64,000 bases of DNA from Colocasia esculenta (lineage: Eukaryota > Streptophyta > Magnoliopsida > Alismatales > Araceae). The stretch lies in assembly GCA_014218235.1 (NCBI GenBank), contig CM024760.1, forward strand, positions 14,860,049 through 14,924,048. Direction: 5' to 3'. The notes below the pieces were generated by a model. The model worked only from the letters and a program-made list of their open reading frames with translations, had not been told where the DNA came from and searched no databases. Each line of letters opens with the position of its first letter. Position 1 is the stretch's first letter. A program made the position numbers and the translations under genes. Shown here piece by piece: positions 1-10,659 of this stretch.

Positions 1-1061
1 CTGAGCGTCCTCTGAAGGAAACCATCGCGAGTGCCTCGGATGAGGGCACTGGTGGCCAAGGGGACGTCGAGGTGCGGGATGCGAAGTGTTTCAGTCTGGA
101 ACCACTTGACATAGTCCCAGAGTGCTTCACCTTTCTTTGCCGAACAGACAGAAGAGAAGACGCCGTGCGCGACTGCGACCTCCCACCCAGGAAGTTGTCC
201 CGGAAGGACTTCTTCAACTGATGGAAAGAGGAGATGGAGCCTACGGGGAGGGCTTCAAACCATGCCCGCGCAGCTTCCTTTAACGTGACCGGGAAGGCCC
301 TGGCACTTGATCGCATCTGATGCTCCGTGGAACACCATGTGCAACTCGAACCCATGGACGTGGTCCGCTGGGTCAGTGGTGCCGTCGTAGGGCGCGATGG
401 AAGGTAGGGGCAGTTTTGGGGAGGCCCTGGCCTCCAGGATCTCCACGGTGAACGGGGAGCGGAAGACCAGGTCATCATCTAAGACTCTGCCTTCTGCCTT
501 CTGGACCATCGCATCCATGCGGCGCTCAAGGTCAGCGACGCGGCGGAGGCGTCTGACCAATTCCTGGTCGGAATGCACTGAGCTCTCGCGCCTGGATGGG
601 TGGGCGTTGGTATCGACGTCGGAACGCGGGGGAGGCGGAACCGCCGCTGAACGGCGGGGTGAGTTGGCATGCCGCTCTGGTGTCCGATGCGCGAACGGGA
701 TCCTCCGTGACCGTCGGGGCGACTCCGCATGTTGCTCCCGCCGGGCCAACGGTGCAGGAGGTCGCCAACGTGATGATTCCGCCTGCTACTTCGGCGGTGG
801 GGGGACTATCAGGGCCGGCTGCCTAGCCAGTTGCGCCTGAAGGCCCTGACAGACGTCCACGAGCTGTTGAACTAGGTCCTGGAGTTCCGCTACCTCCTGG
901 GTAGTTGCCGGAGGGCCGGCAGCGGGGCCGCTTTCAATCACTCCGATGGGGGGAGTGTTGTCGTTGGCAAGAGGGGCTTGATCACGCAAGCCCGTGCATG
1001 ACTGGCAAGAGTGTGTTGCCCTATTGCCAGGGTTCTGGTGAGAGGAACGTCCGCGAGCCAT
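1..1061 (-). pseudogene. Ty3/gypsy gag (Tat-like), 5' part, degraded
   Basis: Reading leftwards from an ATG at 1061-1059, just after a primer-binding site, the sequence encodes a retrotransposon Gag. The first frame (to 786) is a Pro/Gln/Leu-rich leader. The second (749-255) is Arg-rich and then carries the conserved entry to the plant retrotransposon gag domain: a Pro-rich stretch, YDGTTDP, then DHVHGFELHM and GASDAIKCQ. The gag fold continues in another frame to the window edge, where Trp-Phe, SFHQLKK-like and FLGG-like pieces can be read. Gag would form the particle that packages element RNA. At least two frame changes make this copy non-coding. Its GC content is far above the flanking DNA. 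The lineage is called from gag style and PBS type; pol of this element is outside the window. Confidence 0.7.
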
Positions 1062-1072
1062 GACCGATGTCG

Positions 1073-1090
1073 TTCCCACAGACGGCGCCA
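1073..1090 (-). other. Retrotransposon primer-binding site
   Basis: On the minus strand the 18 bases read TGGCGCCGTCTGTGGGAA. This is the TGGCGCC-type primer-binding sequence common in plant Tat/Athila-related Ty3/gypsy elements. It lies three bases after the LTR end (CTTCCACA, then GTT) and 12 bases before the gag ATG, which is the expected order. I have not assigned the matching tRNA. Confidence 0.65.
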
Positions 1091-1093
1091 AAC

Positions 1094-1875
1094 TGTGGAA
1101 GTGTTTTCTGTTTGGGCTTGAGCCAAACAGGCCTCCACTGGAGAAGATGGGAAGACGATCGCCGGTGCGGACAGAAGTCTGCAAAACCAGAACGGAATCA
1201 GGGGGACCCGGTTCCTAACCGGGGAAAACCTTCCGATGCCTAAGTCAGTATAGAACTAGAGAGGCTTGAAGGAAAGGGGGTTCTCGTGTGTGAATCGCGC
1301 GAGGGCGAGTGTTGAGTGCTCAAGTCTTTCATACCTTTGCATGGAAGTGACTTGGTCCTTTTGTAGGTGAAGGTCCTGGAAAAGTGGGACGGGTCGTCCC
1401 TTAACGACGCCGAAAAGGGCGCGCTGGTTGGCGCCCTTGGCGGGGAGTTACCCGTTGAGGCGCCCGTTGAGGGGCCCTGCAGTTAATGCACCTCTTGATC
1501 GTGGGGGCGCATGCTGCACAGCCATTATAACTGTCGCAAGGAGGCGAGGCACTGTTCGGACCCTTCTAGCTGAAGGTGCCGAACAGGTAGCCTGCTCGGT
1601 GACTGGGCCAGCTGTTCGATGTCCAGGCGCAGCTTGTGCTGGCGGGACCATGGCGTGCTTTGAGCAAAGCCTGTTCGGTAGGTGATGCCTAGATCGAACA
1701 GGCTGAAGGGTGTCCGGAGACTACCCCTGGGACCCTTGGGCGTTTAGCAGCTGAAGTGTGTTCGGCATCCAGTTGGCTGACGCCGAGGACATGTGGCGCG
1801 AGGGCCATAGCCGTCTTGCCTTGCTGGGTCATGATGGGCCTACGAACCTAAGAAACTAGAAATAGCCTCTACACA
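1094..1875 (-). repeat. 5' LTR of the Tat-like element
   Basis: The plus-strand left edge is TGTGGAAGTG, so the minus-strand LTR ends in CTTCCACA next to the primer-binding site. The block is GC-rich, with several CCTGTTCGG-type motifs, and stops where AT-rich DNA begins near 1850-1880. The right edge is placed at a CTCTACACA sequence and may be off by some tens of bases. The partner LTR is outside the window, so no duplication can be checked. Confidence 0.55.
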
Positions 1876-1888
1876 CATGAACACGTGA

Positions 1889-2044
1889 GCATAGACGGAT
1901 CTAGAAAAATTTTCAGTGGGATCACTCCTTTTAAGAAAATTTCTAACCAAATAATTTAATAGAAATTTTTAGACTCACCATAGGGTTTTAAAATTCCAGT
2001 GAGGTCACGTGACCTCACTGGTCCTATTCTAGATCCGTCTATGC
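1889..2044. mobile_element. MITE with 18-bp terminal inverted repeats
   Basis: A 156-bp element bounded by GCATAGACGGATCTAGAA and its exact reverse complement. The six bases ACGTGA occur directly outside both ends (1883-1888 and 2045-2050), which fits a target-site duplication. The middle is AT-rich, and near the right end is a perfect 26-bp palindrome (1996-2021) centred on a G-box core, CACGTG. It has no coding capacity. It lies in the intron before the ureide-permease exon. The superfamily is unclear because a 6-bp duplication is not the usual hAT or Mutator length. Confidence 0.75.
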
Positions 2045-2213
2045 ACGTGAGCTTGCATATTCACATTCATGTTTTTTTTCACGTGGTTCCGAAGCACCTT
2101 ACACATTATACCTTTCATTTTTTTGGAATATTTCTATTTATATAATTTTCTATGCTTATGAAATCCATGCCGTACGTATTCTAGCTGCTTCAACTATGCT
2201 GTCTGTAGTGCAG

Positions 2214-2919
2214 GTGCTAGGATCCAGCACTTTTATCGGACTCGGCATAGTGTTCTTTGCTGGTGTTTGCTTCTCACTTTTCTCCCCAGCTTTCAACTTG
2301 GCAACAAATGATCAGTGGCACACCTTGAAAGAAGGGGTGCCCCATCTGGTGGTCTACACCGCGTTTTTCTACTTCTCGGTCTCTTGCTTCGTAGTTGCCA
2401 TTGCCTTAAATATCTCCTTCTTGTACAACCCTGTTCTTGGTCTACCAAAGTCGTCCTTCAAAGCTTATCTAAATGATTGGAGTGGCAGACACTGGGCTCT
2501 ATTGGCAGGGCTACTCTGTGGGTTTGGCAATGGATTTCAGTTCATGGGTGGTCAAGCCGCCGGCTATGCTGCAGCTGATGCTGTTCAGGTCTGTGGTATT
2601 CTATCCCTAGTAGCTCTCCAAACTCCCATCTTTTGGTATACAGGCACTCTTTTGATTGTTCATGAGACTATCAGTAGTGGTGTTAAGCTTTTCATCCTCC
2701 AAGACATACATATCATGTTACAGTCATCTAATGAAGACGGTGGTGGGGATCATGAAACAGGCCTTGCCGCTCGTCAGCACCTTCTGGGGCATACTTCTCT
2801 TTGGGGAGTACCGCAAGTCGTCTAGGAGGACATACGTGTTGCTGGTAGGGATGCTTTCAATGTTCATCGTTGCTGTAGGAGTGCTCATGGCCTCCTCTGG
2901 GCACAGAAAAACATCGTAG
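2214..2919 (+). CDS. UPS: Ureide permease (UPS family), last two exons
   Basis: The last part of a ureide permease, a plant membrane carrier that imports allantoin and related oxo-purine/pyrimidine compounds with protons. Exon A runs from a CAG acceptor (exon start 2214) to 2588. The intron is 2589-2760 (GT-AG, phase 0). Exon B is 2761-2919, stop TAG. Family signatures are plain: GSSTFIGL, FSPAFNLATNDQW, LPKSSFKAYLNDW, GNGFQFMGGQAAGYAAADAVQ split across lines in the protein, then LVSTFWGILLFGEYR and the C-terminal LMASSGHRK. Several hydrophobic membrane spans are visible. The frame is open throughout. The N-terminal exons are not between here and the left retrotransposon; they are either beyond the window edge or lost. 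Whether the gene still works is therefore unknown. Confidence 0.85.
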
Positions 2920-3316
2920 AATTAAGAAGTTACCTGGGAGGAGCGTCAGACATCACTGCTTCATCACTGCAGTGGGTTATCTGCCGAACCTTCACACGCG
3001 AGGAAGAAGCATTAATCAAGTTAAAAGCTTTGGCGATCGCCAATTGGGGTATATGCTTTCTCTTCCTTCTATTTTTCTACATTGGGCAAGTCATATATCA
3101 ATAACCCAGCAAGAAAAAAACAGATGTATTTAATTTATATTCAAGTGTACAAATTTCACGAATACAATTGTATGTTTCATTTTCCCCCTTTTACTCGGAT
3201 AAGAAAGCAGTAGTTTTCTCTTGTGGGCTTCTGCAACAATTTGGATAAAATTACTCCACTTGTAGCCTTTCACTACATGCACTACTAGGGTTCAAATTCC
3301 ACATCATATATATATA
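2920..3316. other. 3' flank of the ureide permease
   Basis: Moderately AT-rich DNA with no open frame of note. It probably holds the 3' UTR of the permease: a pyrimidine-rich stretch at 3056-3080 and A-rich tracts near 3108-3130 could serve transcript ending, but I see no unambiguous polyadenylation signal. A short AT microsatellite at about 3305-3316 abuts the CACTA end. Confidence 0.4.
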
Positions 3317-3700
3317 CACCACAAGAGAAAGCGGTGTTTTCGACGACAAGATCCGTCGGAAATCCGACGGAACTCCGTCGGCAAAGGGGCCTTCCGACAA
3401 TTTTCCTCGAAAGCTCGTCGAAAAAATCGTCGGAATTTGTCGAAAATTCGAAAAAAAATATTCCGTCGGCAATTGCGTCGGTAATTTCATACAGAAATCG
3501 TCGAAAAATTTGTCGGAAATTCGGTCAGCATTTTCGGACCGAAAACTGTCAAAAAATCCGTCGAAATTTCCGTCGGTAAATTCCAACAGAATAATCTGTC
3601 GGCACTTTAGATAGAAATATCGACGGATTATTTCCGTCGAAACCGTCGGTAAACTGGCATTTTTTCGACGGATAATATCCGTCGGAAAATCCGTGGGAAA
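3317..3700. repeat. CACTA left subterminal repeats
   Basis: About 350 bp packed with short direct and inverted copies of a GTCGGAA / CCGTCGG motif, separated by T- or A-rich spacers. It matches the motif family at the other end of the element (13405-13570) in opposite orientation. In En/Spm elements such arrays are binding sites for the TNPA-type protein. Confidence 0.8.
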
Positions 3701-4029
3701 TTAATATATTTTAAAAAAAACAATACATAAATAACAATGATTTTCAACCTGCTAAAATATTCATACATTTCACAAACACAAGTACTCAAAATTAACATAA
3801 AATCATAAAACACAACAATATAAAATCATACACAATAATGAATGCTAAAAATCAAGACAAGTCTGTTGCATCGTCTGCTGTCCCCGCCTAATAATCGTCA
3901 GGTGCCGGAGGTGGATCCTATATTAAAAAAATTAATATGAGAAATATTAAAAAATTATATACATACATTATTTTCAAAAATTAAATTTAAAATATGTGAT
4001 TATTTCTCACGTTTAATTAGAAAATATTT

Positions 4030-6585
4030 TGATCATTTACATTTAAGTTTTCTTATATTAGTGATTTGAACGTCCACCCACTCCGGGAATCCAATTAGGA
4101 TTCCGTCAGTTCCCACACGTCACTTTCACCAACCCGGTCGTGTCGGAGCGAACGGCACGTCCGATCGGATCCCTATTTGTGATTTTGGACATCCGGGTTG
4201 CTTGTTCTGATCATTTACATTTGAGTTTTCTTTATATTAGTGATTTGAACGCCCAACCCAATCCGGGAATCCAATTAGGATTCCGTCAGTTCCTACACGT
4301 CACTTTCACCCACCCGGTCGTGTCGGAGCAAATGGCACGCCGATCAGATCCTTATTTGTGATTTTGGACCCCCGGGTTGCTCGTTCTGATCCTTTACATT
4401 TGAGTTTTCTTTATAGTAGTGATTCGAACGCCCAACCCAATCCGGAAATCCAATTAGAATTCCGTCAGTTCCTACACGTCACTTTCACCCACCCGGTCGT
4501 GTCGGAGCAAACGTCACGCCGATCAGATCCCTATTTGTGATTTAGGACCTCCGGGTTACTTGTTCTGATCCTTTACATTGAGTTTTCTTATATTAGTGAT
4601 TTGAAGCCCCACCCAATCTGGGAATCCAATTAGGATTCCGTCAGTTCCTACACGTCACTTTCACACACCCGGTCGTGTCGGAGCAAACGACACGCCGATC
4701 AGATCCCTATTTGTGATTTTGAACCTGCAGGTTGCTTATTCTGATCCTTTACATTTGAGTTTTCTTTATAGTAGTGATTTGAACGTCAACCCAATCCGAA
4801 AATCCAATTAGGATTCGTCAATTCCTACACGTCACTTTCACCATCCGGTCATGTCGGAGCAAACGACACGCCGATCAGATCCCTATTTGTGATTTTGGAC
4901 CTCTGGGTTGCTTCTTCTGATCTTTTACATTTGATTTTCTTTATATTAGTGATTTGAACACCCAACCTAATCCGGGAATCCAATTAGGATTCCGTCAGTT
5001 CCTACACGTCACTTTCACCCATCCGGTCGTGTCGGAGCAAACGGCAAGCCGATCAGATCCCTATTTGTGATTTTGGACCTTCGGGTGGTTGTTCTAATCC
5101 TTTACATTTGAGTTTTCTTTATATTAGTGATTTGAACGTCCAACCCAATCCGGTAATCCAATTAGGATTTCGTCAGTTCCTACACGTCACTTTCACCCAC
5201 CGGTCGTGTCGAGCAAACGACACGCCGATCAGATCCTTATTTGTGATTTTGGACCTCCGGGTTGCTTGTTCTGATCCTTTACATTTGAGTTTTCTTTATA
5301 TTAGTGATTTGAACGCCCAACCGAATCCGGGAATCCAATTAGGATTCGTCAGTTCTACACGCCACTTTCACCCACCCGGTCATGTCGGAGCAAACGTCAC
5401 GCCGATCAGATCCTTATTTGTGATTTTGGACCCCCGGGTTGCTCGTTCTGATCCTTTACATTTGAGTTTTCTTTATAGTAGTGATTTGAACGCCCAACCC
5501 AATCCGGGAATCCATTAGGATTCTGTCAGTTCCTACACCTCACTTTCCCACCCGGTCGTGTCGGAGCAAACGGCACGCCGATCAGATCCCTATTTGTGAT
5601 TTTGGACCTCCGGGGTTTATCTGACTTTACATTTGAGTTTTCTTTATATTAGTGATTTGAACGCCCAACCCAATCCGGGAATCCAATTAGGATTCTGTCA
5701 GTTCCTACACGTCACTTTCATCCACCCGGTCGTGTCGGAGCAAACGACACGCCGATCAGATCCCTATTTGTGATTTTGGACCTCCGGCTTGTTTGTTCTG
5801 ATCCTTTACATTTGAGTTTTCTTTATATTAGTGATTTGAACGTCCAACCCAATCCGGTAATCCAATTAGGATTCCGTCAGTCCTACACGTCACTTTCACC
5901 ACCTGGTCGTGGAGCAAACGACACGCCGATCAGATCCTTATTTGTGATTTTGGACCTCCGAGTTGCTTGTTCTGATCCTTACATTTGAGTTTTCTTTATA
6001 TTAGTGATTTGAACGCCCAACCCAATCCGGGAATCCAATTAGGATTCCGTCAGTTCCTACACGTCACTTTCACCCACCTGGTCGTGTCGGAGCAAATGGC
6101 ACGCCGATCAGATCCTTATTATGATTTTGGACCCCCGGTTGCTCGTTTTGATCCTTTACATTTGAGTTTTCTTTATAGTAGTGATTTGAACGCCCAACCC
6201 AATCCGGGAATCCAATTAGGATTCCGTCAGTTCCTACACGTCACTTTCACCCACCCGGTCGTGTCGGAGCAAACGACACACCGATCAGATACCTATTTGT
6301 GATTTTGGACCTCTGGGTTGCTTGTTCTGATCCTTTACATTTGAGTTTTCTCTATATTAGTGATTTGAACGCCCAACCCAATCCGGAATCCAATTAGGAT
6401 CCCGTCAGTTTCTACACGTCACTTTCACCCACTCGGTCGTGTCGGAGCAAACGGCACGCCGATCAGATCCTTATTTGTGATTTTGGATTCCGGGTTGCTT
6501 GTTCTGATCCTTTACATTTGAGTTTTCTTTATAGTAGTGATTTGAACGTCCAACCCAATCCGGAATCCAATTAGAATTCCGTCAA
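4030..6585. repeat. Tandem array of ~179-bp units, about 14 copies
   Basis: Head-to-tail repeats of 176-180 bp. Each has the landmarks CCGATCAGATCC, TTGTGATTTTGGAC, TTTACATTTGAGTTTTC, GTGATTTGAACG, CCAATTAGGATTCCGTCAG and CTACACGTCACTTTCACC. Copies differ by point changes and 1-4-base gaps. It lies between the TNPA-like gene and the left CACTA end. Because the unit is close to a multiple of three, repeated open frames appear by chance; they are not genes. The array looks like a satellite seed grown inside a transposon. Confidence 0.92.
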
Positions 6586-6702
6586 GTGGCTTTTTTATCC
6601 TTCCATAAGTTCATTTGTATAAAGGGACCTTCTTCATAGGTTTCTTAATTTAGATTTCTTTTTTTCCCTTTTGACCTTCTTTAGTTTTTCATTTCATTCA
6701 AA

Positions 6703-8424
6703 CTATATGAAATTAATAGTAATACTGACCTGAGGGGCTGGCTGTGAGGGGCGTACTCCCTGCATGGGTGAGATCAACTGCTCGACCATAACGCCAATGT
6801 GCGTCCGTAGCTCTTCCCGGATGAGGGTTCTAATCTCCTCTACACCACTGCAGGGCAGCGCAGCGATGAACTCGCGTATGCGGAGGAGAGACCGAACTCG
6901 CATATGAGGACAACACTGGAGTCGTATCCAGGCTCTCCCCAATCCGTACACTCACCCTTCCTCGGCCCTCCCGCTGCGTCGACCCAAACCTCCGGATCCA
7001 AGTCTGGCTGGGGAGTGCCCTCCATAACGATCCGCCATCGTCCTGTCATAGGTCTCCTGCAGAACAAATTAAAACTAAATTATTGAAATCAAATTATTTA
7101 ATATCTTAATTGAATTCAAATTTTATATTTGACTTACAGCAATCGTGCGAGCACTCTCGCTAGCATAGTCATCGGTCCCCTTCCGCTTATGAGTCTGATC
7201 AATAACTCACGAAAAGTAGGGGCACGCTCGAGCTCGTGATGCTTACAATTCAACAAAATTAGTTAGTTCACAATAATAATTAATGTAATAAGCAATTGAA
7301 CAATAATATGCTTACCAATTTTTTGGCTGTGGGTCGCATAAGATACGGACCCACTAGTATGCACATTCTGTCCGGATGAGTTGCTCGGTTGTGTTTTGCC
7401 GCCTGTGACCACTTCTGCCATGGTCCAGTAGCCCAACGATGACAAAAGGACTCCCAATAGTCCCTCATCAACCAAACAGGGTCGTAATCCAGCTAAGCCG
7501 TAGGATCCCGGCTGCATGTGGTCTTCATTGCCTTGTCTTGGGCCTCATACATCGACTTTCTTAAATTAGTCTGGGCAGTAGACTCCCAGACGGCTCGAGC
7601 ACGAGGGAGATCCTCGGGTCTCGTGAACACGTACCTCCGCTGTTTAGAAATAAAATTACTCAACTTTATGCACTAATAGAGATAGTAATTAAAGAAATGA
7701 CTTCAAATCAGTAAAAATTAATAATACCGTGAACATGTCATATAATAAATCCCGACGAGCACCGGAACTCTCTCCATGCATCCACTGGTCCTGGAATGTG
7801 TGCGTGGACCAGTGTCGTAATATAGCGGGAAGCAGAACCAAGATCTATCTTACCCCTGCAATTGCACATTAATTTTGTACATGAACTGTATAGCATAAAT
7901 AACGAATACAGTAAGTTTGAAGTGATCAACTTTACCCCGAAATCCAACATGGCTGTCGTCTAGGTAGCTGAGGCCCCTCATCATCCGCTGCTGGATGTTG
8001 CTCTCCACCTCTGTTGAAAACAATTAAGTACACTATTGTTGTATAAATTGGAAGACAAGAAACGTACTAATCTATGGAAACATACATGTACCTGGTGGTG
8101 AGGAAGAAGGGAAGGTGGTGCTACTGGCGTGGTCGGGGAGGCGGTCCCTGTAAAATTATATGCACATTAGAAAATATGAATTTAATATGAACAATAATAT
8201 ATAGAGTTTTGTGTTTACATATACATATACCTGTCGCCGGGACAACCGGCGTGGACGGGGAGGCAGTCCCTGCAAAATTATATGTAAGTTAGAAAATATG
8301 AATTTAATATGAACAATAATATATTAGTTTTGTGTTTACATATATATATACATGTCGTGGACGGGGAGGCGGACCCTCGGCCTACGAAGGTGGAAACCCT
8401 CCGACTCCGTCCTCCACGTACCAT
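6703..8424 (-). pseudogene. CACTA TNPA-like protein (transposase_24 type)
   Basis: Spliced minus-strand gene starting near 8424 with MVRGGRSRRVSTFVGRG. Next come small Pro/Ser/Thr-rich exons and an exon with SNIQQRMMRGLSYLDDSHVGF (about 8010-7930). A Trp/Arg-rich exon ending in RRDLLYDMFT follows, then RRYVFTRPEDLPRARAVWES (about 7640) and the core with RDYWESFCHRWATGPWQKWS and HNRATHP. A tail with WVDAAGGPRKG closes it. This order is that of the plant Ptta/En/Spm transposase family, which binds subterminal repeats. The frame is broken several times: a stop precedes LDYDPVWLMRDYW, and the HTSGSVSYATHSQK motif is in another frame. No working protein is expected. Confidence 0.7.
8096..8384. repeat. 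Duplicated microexon units in the TNPA-like gene
   Basis: Three tandem units, spaced about 122 and 106 bp, each holding a short Pro/Ser/Thr-coding segment with a CTCCCCG core on the minus strand, followed by an AT-rich intron. At least two units show a TTTGCAG or TTTACAG acceptor and a CAG/GTATAT or CAG/GTACAT donor around an exon of roughly 40-60 nt. The exon together with its intron was duplicated. Confidence 0.6.
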
Positions 8425-8559
8425 ACTCTATTGAGATAAATAAAGATATGACATGTCATCAGCACTCAAATTTGAAATAGCTATTAAATAACATATAATT
8501 AGCAACAACACTCAGTTCTTACAAAATTTTATAATATTATCTATATTTATCATCAGATG

Positions 8560-10652
8560 TTGAAGATATGTTTAATTCATCGTCATCTTTATCATCCTCC
8601 TCGAATTCGTCCTCATCATGCCGGGACTCTTCCTCCTCATCAGACTCCACCTCCCGCCCTCAAGGGCGTTTGGGTAAACTTCTTCCTGTTCGTTATCCTT
8701 ATATAAGCAAATTGGTTCATTTATATCATCAGCACTGAACTGCGTAGAAACCTCCAACTCTTGTGCGTCACTCCGATCTGATTGGAAAAAATTGTCATTA
8801 ACACATTCGAGCTCATCATCAGCCGAGACAAGCTCATACTCAGAGAATAGCCTTGATTTCACTCTACATGCAGCCCACCAATCTCTCAATTGAGGGACGA
8901 ATAATTTGAATATTAACTTGTTGGGCTTGTGCCGCCAGAATGAATGGCTCATGCGTACTCAACTTGGACTTATGCTTGACATCGACAATCCCATATGTTG
9001 TGTCATTACGAATAGAGGTCGGATCAAACCATTGACACTTGAAGAGAAATACATTGTTGCCTTGTCCCAAAAGTTATAGTTCAATGACTTCTTCGAGAAT
9101 GCCATAATAGTCTATTTCATTTTCATTATAGGCACTTCCTTTCACACATACGCCGCTGTTCTCGTAGACTTATTCGTCCATAGTCTCTCGTGTGAAATCA
9201 GTATCCATTCACAATGTAACCTGGATCGACACGTACAATCTTCGAGGCCCCATAACTGATCTCTTGTACTCTTGAATCATAATAAAGCCTTGTTCAACCT
9301 ATTATTAAAAAAAGGGACAGACAATGACAAATTACAACAACTATTATGCATAAGAGCATAACACTTATGCTTCAAATATTTAGACACTTACTCGAGATCT
9401 AACCAAGTAGGAAAATACTTCTCCCGTTCCTTTTCAACATGCACGTCAGTCAGACGTGGATTCCGTTGCAGTATGACCGAGTCAAACTTTCTGTAATGTA
9501 AATGTCACACAACCTCTAAGTTCTGCGTATTGCTCGCAAATGATGTACCTGGACTTTTTGGACTTGAAATCAGCAATGAAAGGAACAAATTCTCACGCTT
9601 CATGCATATGCCTGGCGGAAGGTTGTACGGTGTTAGAGATATTGGCCAACATGAGTAAGATGCCACCGAGCCTCCGAATGGATTAAAAACCGTCTGTGCA
9701 TAAACCCGGCCCGCACGTTTGGTGGATCCCTTGAGAAGAAGTAAGGATGAGTACGGCTAAAATGAGCCAAAGCTTCACAATCGGCAGGATGACTGATTTC
9801 ACCATCTCCGACGGACTCTTTTCTGCATGCCAAGTCATATGTCCAGCTGTCTTTGGGGACTGGAACAAACCGCTGCAATCGGGGTGTGATCGGAAAGTAC
9901 CGCAATGACTTATATGGAACATCCTCTGCTTTGACTTGTCTCCTCTCTTAGGCTTGAATCTATCATGCTTACAAATAAACATGATGTCTTATCTGCATCA
10001 TCTTTGTAGTACAGCATACAGTGATTCGGACATGCATCAATTTTCATAAAACCAAGTCCCAGATCATTCCACCTCTTCTTTGCACGGTAAAAATCATCAG
10101 GCAACCTCTCTGATTGAGGAAGCATACTCTTGACGAGTAAGAGAATCGATCAAAATAACTCTCGCTCATATGAAATTCAGACTTCAAATTCAGTAACTGC
10201 GACACTGCACGACAACCGTGTATGCTTCTCACAACCATCCCATAATGGCTCATCAGCATCTCAAAGTAACTGATAAAATCTCTGAGCTGTATCATTAGGC
10301 ACTTCTCATTGTTTGGTCATCATGAATATGAACTCCGGACCAGCTCAGCAGCATTGACAACCATGTCTACGTACGTACTTGTGAGGCAAAGTTGGCTGGT
10401 TCAGACGACTGAATATAAAATCACCATGAGACGACCATAACTATATGGGCAAGAAATCCTCTGTATACAAATGATGCTGCACATCCCATGTCGATATCCA
10501 CTTTCTGTTCTTACAAGCCGAAACAAAAACATCAGATGTACCCGTCGGATCACTGCTACTGATGAATTACTCAATGCAAACTGAATGAAACTGTCAACTC
10601 CGTCTTTAAACTCCTCTGTCACAACTCCATTAACTATTCCACGGTAATTCAT
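8560..10652 (-). pseudogene. CACTA TNP2-like transposase, internally deleted
   Basis: From right to left the minus strand holds pieces of the En/Spm TNP2 (TNPD) transposase. At about 10650-10420 is the N-terminal transposase-associated segment. At 10300-9910 come LLNLKSEFHMSESYFDRF and KIDACPNHCMLYYKDDADK. At 9905-9633 lie RYFPITPRLQR, TWHAEK, HPADCEA, DPPNVRAGF and GLCTDGFNPFGGS. LTPYNLPPG and CMKRE follow, and the next recognisable piece is IICEQYAELRG (about 9540). At 9070-8870 is the DUF4216-like segment VFLFKCQWFD with EPFILAAQAQQV, then an acidic C-terminal tail to about 8560. The bulk of the catalytic tnp2 domain after CMKRE is missing, and frames shift repeatedly. Confidence 0.75.
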
Positions 10653-10659
10653 GACCGAT

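Noticed and set aside
4140..6302. Repeated open frames of about 60-136 codons with a recurring 60-residue peptide
   Set aside because: They are translations of the ~179-bp tandem repeat; frames break whenever the unit length is not a multiple of three.
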